In this document: in pieces, positions 1 through 7,649 of the stretch
Position numbering within the stretch: position 1 is the stretch's first letter
Layout of the letters: every line of letters starts with the position of its first letter
Source of the DNA: Lachnospiraceae bacterium
GTDB lineage: Bacteria > Bacillota > Clostridia > Lachnospirales > Lachnospiraceae
Length of the DNA: 47,684 nt
Reading direction: 5' to 3'
Assembly: GCA_910575255.1 (NCBI GenBank)
Contig: CAJTEM010000036.1
Location: 1-47,684 of the forward strand
Program-made: the position numbers and the translations under genes
Notes under the pieces: model-generated
The model's input: only the letters and a program-made list of their open reading frames with translations
Told to the model about the DNA's origin: nothing
Database searches by the model: none

Positions 1-1
1 T

Positions 2-853
2 CTGCTTTCGGTCCTGAAGGAAGGGATTGCTGCCTGCGGGAATAAAAAGATACAGGACCTGGCGGAAAGGATACGGGGATTATTAGATACGGATAAGATC
101 CGGGAAATCAGGTCAAAAGATGACGAAGACGCCCGGTTTGGGCACAAGACCCCCACGAGTACATTTTATGGGTACAAAAACCATCTGGCAATGACGGAGG
201 AAAGGCTGATTGCAGGGATAAGCGTAACGCCGGGAGGGGAGCCTGACGGCCAGCAGTTGCCGGGATTAATTGAAAAGGCCCAGAAAAACGGGATTGAAGT
301 AACGGAAGTGATCGGGGACATGGCGTATGTGAGTGAGGACAATATAGATGCCTGTGGGGAAAAGATCACGTTAATAGCGAAAACAAATCCTGCGGTCGCG
401 GCTGCTGCGGAAGCGAAGCTTGATGAGGGATTCGGTTTTAACAAAGACGCAAAGATGCTGCAATGTCCGGTGGGTGAATTAGCCATGCGGGTTGAAAAAC
501 GGGAGGCAAAGAACGGGAACCAGTACCGAAATTACGTATTCAGCAAGAAAAAATGTGATAAGTGCCCGCTAAAAGGACAGTGTAAAGTAGGGAAGGGAAA
601 AACCCACAGCTATAGTATTACTCAAGCAAGCGAAAAGAACCGGAGCAGGCTGGAATTTGAAGCAAGCGAAAAATTTCAGGAACGCCTGAAGATCCGGCAC
701 CGGATTGAAGAAAAGAATGGGGAATTAAAAGAAGCCCACGGATTAGGCAGAGCAGATTCAGTGGGATTGTTTGCTATGGAAGTGCAAATGTATTTTACGG
801 CATTCGTGGCAAATATTAAGAGAATAACGAAGTTGATTGCACTGGCCGGATGA
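2..853 (+). CDS. IS1182-type transposase, C-terminal part (5' end outside window)
   Basis: DDE transposase that would move an IS1182-group insertion sequence. The reading frame is open from base 2, so the gene begins left of the window and only about 283 residues are seen. The segment reading DARFGHKTPTSTFYGYKNHL near the left edge, followed by a second acidic region (EVIGDMAYVSEDN) and a late cysteine cluster (KKCDKCPLKGQC), is typical of this family. The C-terminus ends in the usual helical segment after an RIEEKNGELKEAHGLGRADS stretch. It points towards rpsI, 150 bases away, so the element sits just downstream of the rplM-rpsI operon. Family assignment is firm; the exact IS name cannot be given without the other end. 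Confidence 0.88.
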   Translation: MLSVLKEGIAACGNKKIQDLAERIRGLLDTDKIREIRSKDDEDARFGHKTPTSTFYGYKNHLAMTEERLIAGISVTPGGEPDGQQLPGLIEKAQKNGIEVTEVIGDMAYVSEDNIDACGEKITLIAKTNPAVAAAAEAKLDEGFGFNKDAKMLQCPVGELAMRVEKREAKNGNQYRNYVFSKKKCDKCPLKGQCKVGKGKTHSYSITQASEKNRSRLEFEASEKFQERLKIRHRIEEKNGELKEAHGLGRADSVGLFAMEVQMYFTAFVANIKRITKLIALAG

Positions 854-912
854 TAAAACGGCCTATGTTTTTTAGTGAATCATAATCTCTGACATTGTAT
901 TATAGAAGAAAG

Positions 913-942
913 AAAAACTCCCGCTAAAAAATGGGAGTTTTT
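913..942. terminator. Bidirectional rho-independent terminator
   Basis: The perfect inverted repeat AAAAACTCCC / GGGAGTTTTT with a 10-base loop carries T runs on both strands. It lies 60 bases after the transposase stop and 58 bases past the rpsI stop, so it can end both convergent transcripts. Confidence 0.75.
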
Positions 943-999
943 CAGTGCCCTCGATTTTCCGGGGTTTTTGAGCAATTTTGATACGCTCCCGACAGCCGA

Positions 1000-1389
1000 T
1001 TATCGCTTGCTGAACTGCGGAGCGCGGCGGGCCGCCTTGAGGCCGTACTTTTTTCTCTCCTTCATGCGAGGATCTCTGGTCAAAAAGCCTGCCTTCTTGA
1101 GAATCGGACGATAATCATTGTCCGCCTGCAGCAATGCTCTGGCAATGCCGTGACGAATCGCTCCTGCCTGTCCGCTGAAGCCGCCGCCGCGTACATTCAC
1201 CTGTACGTCATACTTATCTGCAGTCTCTGTCGCCACTAACGGCTGACGAACGATCACCTTCAAAGTCTCCAGACCCAGGTACTCATCGATATCTCTCTTA
1301 TTAATCGTAACCTTACCGGTTCCCGGCATCAGATATACTCTTGCAATGGATTTTTTCCTTCTGCCTGTTCCATAATACTTGTCTGCCAT
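1000..1389 (-). CDS. rpsI: 30S ribosomal protein S9
   Basis: Component of the small ribosomal subunit; its C-terminal tail reaches the P-site tRNA. The 129-residue length, the start [20 protein letters not shown], the [20 protein letters not shown] segment and the basic end [10 protein letters not shown] are diagnostic of S9. It follows rplM by 29 bases with an AGGAGG-like site before the ATG, the usual bacterial L13-S9 operon. Nothing appears damaged. The neighbouring insertion sequence lies beyond the stop and a terminator. Confidence 0.98.
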   Translation of the reverse strand: MADKYYGTGRRKKSIARVYLMPGTGKVTINKRDIDEYLGLETLKVIVRQPLVATETADKYDVQVNVRGGGFSGQAGAIRHGIARALLQADNDYRPILKKAGFLTRDPRMKERKKYGLKAARRAPQFSKR

Positions 1390-1418
1390 GATAACTTCCT
1401 CCTTTCAGTACCTTTCGA

Positions 1419-1853
1419 TTAAAATTTGATTTCCAGGGCTTCCGGCTTCTGCGCGGCCTGCTCATGATCCGGTCCCGCATACACATGAAGCTTAGTCATC
1501 ATGCTTCTACCCAAAGGTCCTTTCGGAAGCATACCCTTCACGGCCAGCTCCACAACCTTCTCCGGCTTCTTTGCCAGCATCTCCTTGAGGGTGGTCTCTC
1601 TCATTCCTCCCACATAATCGGAGTGACTGTAATAAATCTTCTGATCCAGCTTTTTTCCAGTTACCTTAATCTTCTCTGCATTGACTACAATTACATAATC
1701 GCCGCAGTCAATATGAGGGGTAAAAGTCGGTTTGTTCTTCCCTCTTAATACCTTTGCCACTTCTGAAGCCAGACGTCCTAACGTACAGCCGGCAGCATCC
1801 ACCACATACCACTTTCTCTCAATCGTCGCCGGACTAGCCATAAAACTCTTCAT
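1419..1853 (-). CDS. rplM: 50S ribosomal protein L13
   Basis: Early-assembling large-subunit protein. The 144-residue length and the segments [39 protein letters not shown] and [12 protein letters not shown] are diagnostic. The ATG is preceded by CAGGAGGTTGACCA, which sets the start. It is the first gene of the rplM-rpsI operon, with a near-consensus promoter about 150 bases upstream. The long leader may hold an L13-type autoregulatory structure, as known in other Firmicutes, but I could not fold it reliably. Confidence 0.98.
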   Translation of the reverse strand: MKSFMASPATIERKWYVVDAAGCTLGRLASEVAKVLRGKNKPTFTPHIDCGDYVIVVNAEKIKVTGKKLDQKIYYSHSDYVGGMRETTLKEMLAKKPEKVVELAVKGMLPKGPLGRSMMTKLHVYAGPDHEQAAQKPEALEIKF

Positions 1854-2000
1854 TGGTCAACCTCCTGTTAACTTACCGGTTTCATACCACGGCCTGCGCC
1901 GCAGTCAAAATGTTCTTGCTTTATCCTGTATGACTGTTGAGCGGGAAACGCCTATTCCGGGGCTATGGCTTCAGCATTTTCGTCAACGTCGCAGTTATTA

Positions 2001-2029
2001 ATTATATTATAGGAAGGCTCAGGTGTCAA
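2001..2029 (-). promoter_or_regulatory. Promoter of rplM-rpsI
   Basis: Read on the minus strand this is TTGACA, a 17-base spacer and TATAAT, a perfect sigma-A consensus. The predicted start of transcription is near 1994, leaving a leader of about 140 bases before rplM. Confidence 0.85.
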
Positions 2030-2077
2030 CCATTTTTTGCTTGTTTTCCTCTGTTTTGGATGTGTTTCGGTTACTTT

Positions 2078-2120
2078 TTATGGGGGTATTCCGAAAGGTA
2101 CGCTCGGAAAAAAGGTTCTC
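2078..2120. repeat. Half copy of a palindromic intergenic repeat
   Basis: The core TTCCGAAAGGTACGCTC, followed by a G/A-rich GGAAAA stretch and TCCC, matches the left arm of the larger palindrome at 6406-6484 (TTCCGAAAGATACGCTC). The right arm is missing. It lies directly behind the stop of the ABC ATPase gene, so the two copies bracket the ABC operon. Confidence 0.6.
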
Positions 2121-2135
2121 CCTGGTCTGTCACGG

Positions 2136-3209
2136 TTATAGGATATAAACCCCGCGGGAATCAAAATCCAAAAATGCCTTCTCCCCCACCTCATAGATCC
2201 GCCGGTTCACGGGATTATAATCCGTAATCTGAAGTTCCATTCCATCTACCAGTACCTGGTAATACTGATAAGCCCCCATAAAGGTAGAAAGCATCACCGT
2301 GGCTTCCAGCTGTCCCTTATCCGCCAGCACGGCCGCTTCCGGCCGGATTACGAGCGCTGCCGTGTCCCCGGCCCTTGCGCTGCCAAAATTCCCCACCTCC
2401 ATCTGCTTTCCTGCCACCTGGATACGTGCCTGGTCCCCGTCTGCGGACAGAACCCGGGCATCCAGAAAATTCGCCTCCCCGATAAAATCCGCCACAAACC
2501 GGGAATTGGGGTGATAATAGATCTCCCGGGGCGTGCCGATCTGCTCCACCTTTCCCTTACTCATAATGATAATCTTATCCGAAATACTCATCGCCTCCGA
2601 CTGGTCATGGGTCACATAGATGGCTGTAATTCCCACCTTCTGCTGGATCTTGCGGATCTCCGTTCTCATGGAAACCCGCAGCTTGGCATCAAGATTGCTC
2701 AGGGGCTCATCAAACAGAAGAACCCCCGGCTCCAGCACCAGCGCCCTGGCCAATGCCACCCGCTGCTGCTGTCCCCCGGAAAGCTGGTTGGTCATCCGGG
2801 ACTCCATTCCGTCCATCTCCACCAGCTTTAAAATATTCATCACCCGTTCCCGAATCTCCTCCCGGGAAACTTTACGGATCTTCAATCCATAAGCCACATT
2901 GTCAAACACGTTGTAATGGGGAAGGAGCGCATAGCTCTGAAATACCATGGCCGTGTCCCGTTTGTTGGGAGTCAGATGGTTGATCGCCTCGCCGCCCAGA
3001 TAGATCTCGCCTTCATCCGGACTCTCAAACCCGGCGATCATCCGTAAAGTTGTGGTCTTTCCGCAGCCGGAGGGCCCCAGCAAGGTCACAAAAGTACCAG
3101 CCTCTATATCCAGAGTCGTATCCTCAACCGCATAAAAATCCTTTCCTGTTTTCGGATCCTTGTAAATCTTGGAAATATGTTCCAGGCGAACCCCTTTTTT
3201 CTCTTTCAT
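2136..3209 (-). CDS. ABC transporter ATPase, iron(III)/polyamine type (FbpC/PotA-like)
   Basis: Cytoplasmic ATPase that powers the importer encoded by the two genes before it. The 357 residues show Walker A GPSGCGKTT, the Q-loop (FQSYALLPH), signature LSGGQQQRVALARAL, Walker B LLFDEPLSNLDAKLR and the switch His in YVTHDQSEA. After about residue 240 comes a TOBE-like regulatory domain with IRPEAAVLADKGQL. This layout is shared by FbpC, PotA, PhnT and CysA; the partner genes favour the iron/phosphonate (AfuA-type) branch. The start follows GGGAGGATGCATAG and abuts the permease stop. The substrate is inferred, not shown. Confidence 0.9.
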   Translation of the reverse strand: MKEKKGVRLEHISKIYKDPKTGKDFYAVEDTTLDIEAGTFVTLLGPSGCGKTTTLRMIAGFESPDEGEIYLGGEAINHLTPNKRDTAMVFQSYALLPHYNVFDNVAYGLKIRKVSREEIRERVMNILKLVEMDGMESRMTNQLSGGQQQRVALARALVLEPGVLLFDEPLSNLDAKLRVSMRTEIRKIQQKVGITAIYVTHDQSEAMSISDKIIIMSKGKVEQIGTPREIYYHPNSRFVADFIGEANFLDARVLSADGDQARIQVAGKQMEVGNFGSARAGDTAALVIRPEAAVLADKGQLEATVMLSTFMGAYQYYQVLVDGMELQITDYNPVNRRIYEVGEKAFLDFDSRGVYIL

Positions 3210-4925
3210 CTATGCATCCTCCCTTGCCTTAATATTTCTGCTGACTCCAAAGAAGCGGATCAGGGTATTCATAATCAACACAGCTCCGTAGGTAATGGCT
3301 ATCAATACCGTTGCATAGGCACAAGCCACACCATAGTTTCCCTTCTCTGCCTGTTCGTTGATCTGGCAGGTAATCAGAAGGAAATCCGGAGTCACCAGAA
3401 GAATGATCGCTGAGATGGCTGTGATACTCCGCACAAAAGCCGTCACCAGACCGCTGAAAAAAGAATCCTTGATCAATGGAAGGGTAACTGTCATAAACAC
3501 TCTGGCCGAGTTAGCTCCCATATCATAGGCCGACTCCTCAATAGACTTGTCGATCTGGCGCAAGGCTGAGATGCCGCTTCGGGTTCCCGTAGGAAGGCTT
3601 CTTACAATAAATACAATAATCAGAATCAAACCGGTTCCGTAAAGACCGCTCATAAGCCCGGTCCGAAACAAGCCGTTGGCATATCCCCGGATATACCCGA
3701 TACCCAGCACGGTTCCCGGCACTGCCATAGCCAGCATGGATACAAATTCAATAAATCCCTTTCCCTTAAATTTCTTTTTCACCACCAGATAGGCGATTAC
3801 CATAGAGAGAAACGCCGTCAGCGGCGATGCGATCAGGGAAAGGAGGAAGGAATCCTTAAAGGCCTTCAGGCCGCTGGTACGCAGCATGTACTGGAACCAT
3901 TTCAGAGACAGGCTGTAATCCCTGCCCCAAAGGGTGAACAGCGCTCCGAAGGGCACCATTACATACATCAGCACCACAAAAGCTGCTACCAGGGTACAGA
4001 ATATAGTCAAAGGTACTGTGACACTCTTGTCCTCTATGAGCATCCTCATCCGGGATGCCTTTCCGGTCAGCGTAGCTGCGGTCTTCTTTTCCAGATAATA
4101 CTTCTGAATCAAAAACAACACCACTGTCAGGGACAGAAGCACTACGGACATGGCTGCCGCGCCGGTGGAATCATAAGCGCCGGTCACCTGAAGATAAATA
4201 GTGGTTGCCAATGTATCATAAGAGCCGCCAATCAGCATGGGATTGGCAAAGTCTGCCACAGACTCGATAAAAGTTACCAAAAATGCATTCCCCAGCCCCG
4301 GAAGAAGCAGCGGAAAGGTCACACTGGTAAATACCTTCCAGCGGCTTGCTCCCATATCCCGGGTAGCCTCCTCTAAGGAAGGATCTATGTTTTTCAAAAG
4401 ACCCTTCAGCATCAGATAGCACACCGGAAAAAAGGTCAGGGTCTGCACAATGGCGATCCCCTTCAGCCCGTACACGTTGGAGTCATAAATTTTCAGCAGG
4501 GAACGGGTGATAATGCCGCTGCGCCCAAACAGCATGATCATAGACAATGACAGCACAAAGGGAGGCGATACCACCGGGAGCATAGACACCACAGCAAACA
4601 GTTTCTCAAGCACCCTTGTCCGCAGCTTCACATAAACCTCCACATAGGCAAACAAAAGTCCGATTGCCGTGGAGGCAAGTCCGGTAATAACCCCTAAAAT
4701 CAATGTGTTTTTAAATGCTGTCTGGAATCGCTCCAGACTCAGCACCCGCTGAAACACGGCAAAGGTAACATGCCCTTCCTCCAAAAAGCTGTCCACCAAA
4801 AGCATGAGCAGCGGATACAAAATAAACAGTGCCAGAAACACCAGCAGCACCACAATCATACTGATCAGGATGGGATCCGAAAAAAACTTCCTCCGCTCCA
4901 GATCTGCACTTTGCCTTCCGGACAC
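3210..4925 (-). CDS. ABC transporter permease, two fused membrane domains (FbpB-like)
   Basis: Integral membrane channel of the importer, about 571 residues from the chosen start. Two homologous permease halves follow one another, each with about six hydrophobic segments and an EAA loop (EEATRDMGASRWKVF in the first half, EESAYDMGANSARVF in the second), so one chain forms the whole channel, as in FbpB-type permeases. I chose the GTG at 4925 because GGGGGAG lies six bases before it. An upstream ATG at 5015 would add 30 basic residues without a good ribosome site. It lies between the binding protein and the ATPase in one operon. Confidence 0.87.
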   Translation of the reverse strand: MSGRQSADLERRKFFSDPILISMIVVLLVFLALFILYPLLMLLVDSFLEEGHVTFAVFQRVLSLERFQTAFKNTLILGVITGLASTAIGLLFAYVEVYVKLRTRVLEKLFAVVSMLPVVSPPFVLSLSMIMLFGRSGIITRSLLKIYDSNVYGLKGIAIVQTLTFFPVCYLMLKGLLKNIDPSLEEATRDMGASRWKVFTSVTFPLLLPGLGNAFLVTFIESVADFANPMLIGGSYDTLATTIYLQVTGAYDSTGAAAMSVVLLSLTVVLFLIQKYYLEKKTAATLTGKASRMRMLIEDKSVTVPLTIFCTLVAAFVVLMYVMVPFGALFTLWGRDYSLSLKWFQYMLRTSGLKAFKDSFLLSLIASPLTAFLSMVIAYLVVKKKFKGKGFIEFVSMLAMAVPGTVLGIGYIRGYANGLFRTGLMSGLYGTGLILIIVFIVRSLPTGTRSGISALRQIDKSIEESAYDMGANSARVFMTVTLPLIKDSFFSGLVTAFVRSITAISAIILLVTPDFLLITCQINEQAEKGNYGVACAYATVLIAITYGAVLIMNTLIRFFGVSRNIKAREDA

Positions 4926-5024
4926 AAACCACTCCCCCTTTCTCTTCCTGCGCTTCCTCAAAAACAGACGTAGACAAAATACTGCATGGCGCAAGGTGCA
5001 CCACGCAGCATCCATTTTCTTTCA

Positions 5025-6212
5025 TTACTCGGTCTTGAAACGGCTGTCCGCAGCGCTTCCTAGTGCCGCAAAGAAATCCTCAACATATTTTGCACTGTTA
5101 GCCTTGGCATCCTCAAAGTCATAATCGATGGTATTATTCATATCCAGGCCAAAACGGGCAGCCTCCTCCGGCTGAGCGCCGTTGGAAATCACCAGGAACT
5201 GATAAGAACCGGCCTCCTTGGCATGATCCACACACTCCGGAGACAAAGCATATTCGATCCACAGCTTCGCCGCATTGGGATGAGCGCAGCCTTCAAAAAT
5301 CGCCGTGGCTCCTACCTCAAAGGAAGTTCCGTCCTCCGGAACGATCAGTTCAATATTATCATATCCCTGAAGGATCTGGTAGATCCCGTCATGAAGGAAG
5401 CCGATACCAATCACACACTCGCCCGGGCCCACCATCTTCGAGGGGCCGGAACCGGACTTGGTATACTGATTGATATTCTGATCCAGCTTTTTAAAATACT
5501 CCATGGCCTCGTCATGGCCTTTCATCTGGATCATGGTATTGATGACCAGCTTTGCCGTACCGGCTGTGTTGGGATTGGAGAGCATGATCAATCCCTTATA
5601 CTCTTCTTTTGTCAGATCATCCCAGGTCTTTGGAGCCTCCAGGCTCAGGCGCTCCAACTCCTCGGTATTCACCATAAAGCCCAGGATACCCTTATAGATC
5701 CCATACCAGCAGTTGCTGGGATCCTTATAATCCTCGCTGATCAAATTCGCGGCATTCACTGCCTCATACTCCATCAAAAGACCGTCCGCCACAGCCTCAT
5801 TGTAGGGATCTGTGGTCCCGCCGAACCATACATCCGCAGAGGGCTTCCCCGCCTCCTCGGAAATCTTTGTGTACACCTCAGATGTAGAAAGTCTCTGGAA
5901 CTTGGTCTTAATCCCATAAAGATCCTCAAAATTCTTACAGGCCAGGGACAGATACTCCTCCTCACAGGAGCCATATACCGTCAACTCCCCCTCTGCCTTT
6001 GCCGCTTCAATCAGAGCTTCCATACCGCCAGCTTCCTCGGCGCCTGCGGTCTCCTCCTTCTCGCCCTCTGCCTCAGCCTCCGTCTGGGCCGGCGCCTCGG
6101 CAGCTTCCTGTGTGGCGGCCGCCGTGGTCTCTGTGCTTTTGCTTCCTCCACAGGCAGTCAATCCAAACACCATGGAGCATGCCAACAGAAATGCCAGTTT
6201 TTTCTTCATCAT
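5025..6212 (-). CDS. ABC transporter substrate-binding lipoprotein (iron/AfuA type)
   Basis: Lipid-anchored binding protein that delivers substrate to the permease. The 395-residue chain opens with a basic, hydrophobic signal and lipobox LTAC (Cys 21), then a Glu/Ala/Thr-rich linker to about residue 60. The mature domain carries the features of SBP_bac_6-type proteins: GELTVYGSCEEEYLSLACKN, then GKPSADVWFGG, and a late segment NTAGTAKLVI. Family members bind ferric iron, 2-aminoethylphosphonate or polyamines. The start is set by GGGAGGATTGA before tandem ATG codons. It is the first gene of a three-gene operon with its own promoter and a leader hairpin. Confidence 0.9.
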   Translation of the reverse strand: MMKKKLAFLLACSMVFGLTACGGSKSTETTAAATQEAAEAPAQTEAEAEGEKEETAGAEEAGGMEALIEAAKAEGELTVYGSCEEEYLSLACKNFEDLYGIKTKFQRLSTSEVYTKISEEAGKPSADVWFGGTTDPYNEAVADGLLMEYEAVNAANLISEDYKDPSNCWYGIYKGILGFMVNTEELERLSLEAPKTWDDLTKEEYKGLIMLSNPNTAGTAKLVINTMIQMKGHDEAMEYFKKLDQNINQYTKSGSGPSKMVGPGECVIGIGFLHDGIYQILQGYDNIELIVPEDGTSFEVGATAIFEGCAHPNAAKLWIEYALSPECVDHAKEAGSYQFLVISNGAQPEEAARFGLDMNNTIDYDFEDAKANSAKYVEDFFAALGSAADSRFKTE

Positions 6213-6244
6213 TCAATCCTCCCTCTTAAATAGAATCAATATCA

Positions 6245-6272
6245 GAATGTGCCGGGTTCCCGGAACACATTC
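6245..6272 (-). promoter_or_regulatory. Leader hairpin before the binding-protein gene
   Basis: GAATGTG and CACATTC pair around an inner CCGGG/CCCGG stem in the untranslated leader, 33 bases before the start codon. There is no T run, so it looks like an mRNA stability or regulatory hairpin rather than a terminator. Its role is unknown. Confidence 0.45.
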
Positions 6273-6336
6273 CCGTGATACATAGCAATCTTGGGAAAGG
6301 GCCATCTGCAGCTCTTATCCCTCCACAGCTTATGCA

Positions 6337-6365
6337 ATTATACCACGGATGAAAAAAAATAGAAA
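6337..6365 (-). promoter_or_regulatory. Promoter of the ABC importer operon
   Basis: On the minus strand an extended -10 (TGGTATAAT) is preceded, at 17 bases, by a weak -35 (TTTCTA). The predicted transcript begins near 6330, giving a leader of about 118 bases. Confidence 0.6.
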
Positions 6366-6405
6366 CCCTTTTCTGTAAAAGTTATCCAAAAAAGTTGTAT
6401 CACTT

Positions 6406-6484
6406 TTCACGGGGTGGGGTTCCGAAAGATACGCTCTGGAAAAGTTTTCCCCGAGCGTCCCCTTCGGAACAACCATCCCGTGAA
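6406..6484. repeat. Full palindromic intergenic repeat
   Basis: A large imperfect inverted repeat about 79 bases long. The outer arms are TTCACGGG/CCCGTGAA, the next TTCCGAA/TTCGGAA, then ACGCTC/GAGCGT, and the centre GGAAAAGTTTTCC. It sits just behind the truA stop and shares its left arm with 2078-2120. It looks like a REP or MITE-like element that could fold in RNA or DNA. The last codons of truA run up to its edge. Confidence 0.7.
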
Positions 6485-6492
6485 CGGCAACT

Positions 6493-7623
6493 TTATCTGC
6501 CGTTTCCTGTAAAAGAGTCCTTTGCATCCGTTATCCAATACCACTTAATTCCGACATCTCCCGCCCTCGAACATCCAAGCTCTTCCCTTTCTGAGACATC
6601 CAGAATCTCTGTCGCCTCTGACAGCTGCTTCGTCGTCACCGCGTCCACACGATAATAGCCATAGCAATCTCCGGGCCGCAGCCGGTCTTTCTCCAGATCC
6701 GCCGTCAGCACCCTTCCGGCGCCATTTTGAAAAGCATGATGGACATTCCGTCGGATGAAACTGCTCCATTCTTCATCCGCGCAACGTTCAATCAGAAAAA
6801 CGGCCAATCCTCTTTCTTTGATATGAGACTGAAGGATCCGGTATTTCCATTCGCCGTTTTCCCTGCACTGCCACAAGGGAAGCTCTGTCTCATATTTCAT
6901 CTCGACAAGGGTCAGGCCATGAGCCGGTGCCGTCGGCCCTGCCTGGCGCCGGTCTCTGGCTGCCAAGATAGCAGCTATTTCCCCGGGAGGACAAGCGCCG
7001 ATACCGACTCGGATCAACGTCCCGGCAATGATTCTTACCATATGATAGAGAAAACCGCTGCCGCTGACCCGGATCACAATGCTTTCCCCTTCCCTCTCAA
7101 CGTCCAGGCAATAAATCGTCCGCACCGTATCCTCTACGCTGCTTTTCGCGGTACAGAAACTCTTAAAATCATGCTCACCCAGCAGAAAACCGGCTGCCTG
7201 ACGCATCTTTTCAATATCTAAGGGATAATAACAAAAGTAGGAATACAATCTTCTGGTAGGCATCACAATTCTGCGGTTCTCGATCCGGTATTCGTAGGTC
7301 TTCGTGCAGTTGGCCTTTCTGGGATGCCAGGTAAGCGGCACTTCCTCTGAGCTTTGGACCCGGATATCCTCCGGAAGGCTCTGATTCACTGCCAGGCAGA
7401 TCTTATCCGCTGCCATCCGGTTCTCTGTATCAAAGACAGCTACATTTCCCATGGCATGCACCCCGGCATCCGTCCGGCTGGCGCCGATGACAGCAATCGG
7501 CTCTTTCAAAAGCGCTGTCAGCTCACGGTTCAGCACCTCCTCTATAGTGATTCCGTTCTTCTGCAGCTGCCAGCCGCAATAATTCGTTCCGTCATAGGCT
7601 ACCACCAGCCGGATCCTTTTCAT
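6493..7623 (-). CDS. truA: tRNA pseudouridine synthase A with C-terminal extension
   Basis: Converts uridines 38-40 of tRNA anticodon stems to pseudouridine. The catalytic Asp lies in GASRTDAGVHAMGNV (near residue 52), with the family segments VVAYDGTNYCGWQ at the start and GSGFLYHMVRIIAGTL near residue 195. TruA normally ends near residue 245-250. Here the chain continues to 376, and the extra ~125 residues (with IKERGLAVFLIE and GDCYGYYRVDAVTT) match no domain I know. The start ATG follows GGAAAGGAATGCAGTT. It lies downstream of the J-domain/TPR gene in the ecf cluster, the usual place for truA in Firmicutes. Confidence 0.93.
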   Translation of the reverse strand: MKRIRLVVAYDGTNYCGWQLQKNGITIEEVLNRELTALLKEPIAVIGASRTDAGVHAMGNVAVFDTENRMAADKICLAVNQSLPEDIRVQSSEEVPLTWHPRKANCTKTYEYRIENRRIVMPTRRLYSYFCYYPLDIEKMRQAAGFLLGEHDFKSFCTAKSSVEDTVRTIYCLDVEREGESIVIRVSGSGFLYHMVRIIAGTLIRVGIGACPPGEIAAILAARDRRQAGPTAPAHGLTLVEMKYETELPLWQCRENGEWKYRILQSHIKERGLAVFLIERCADEEWSSFIRRNVHHAFQNGAGRVLTADLEKDRLRPGDCYGYYRVDAVTTKQLSEATEILDVSEREELGCSRAGDVGIKWYWITDAKDSFTGNGR

Positions 7624-7649
7624 AACTGCATTCCTTTCCGTGCTTTCTG

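Noticed and set aside
5223-6233. A 336-codon plus-strand open frame opposite the binding-protein gene
   Set aside because: It lies antisense to a clear lipoprotein gene, lacks a ribosome site and encodes a Leu/Ile/His-rich product with no family pattern.
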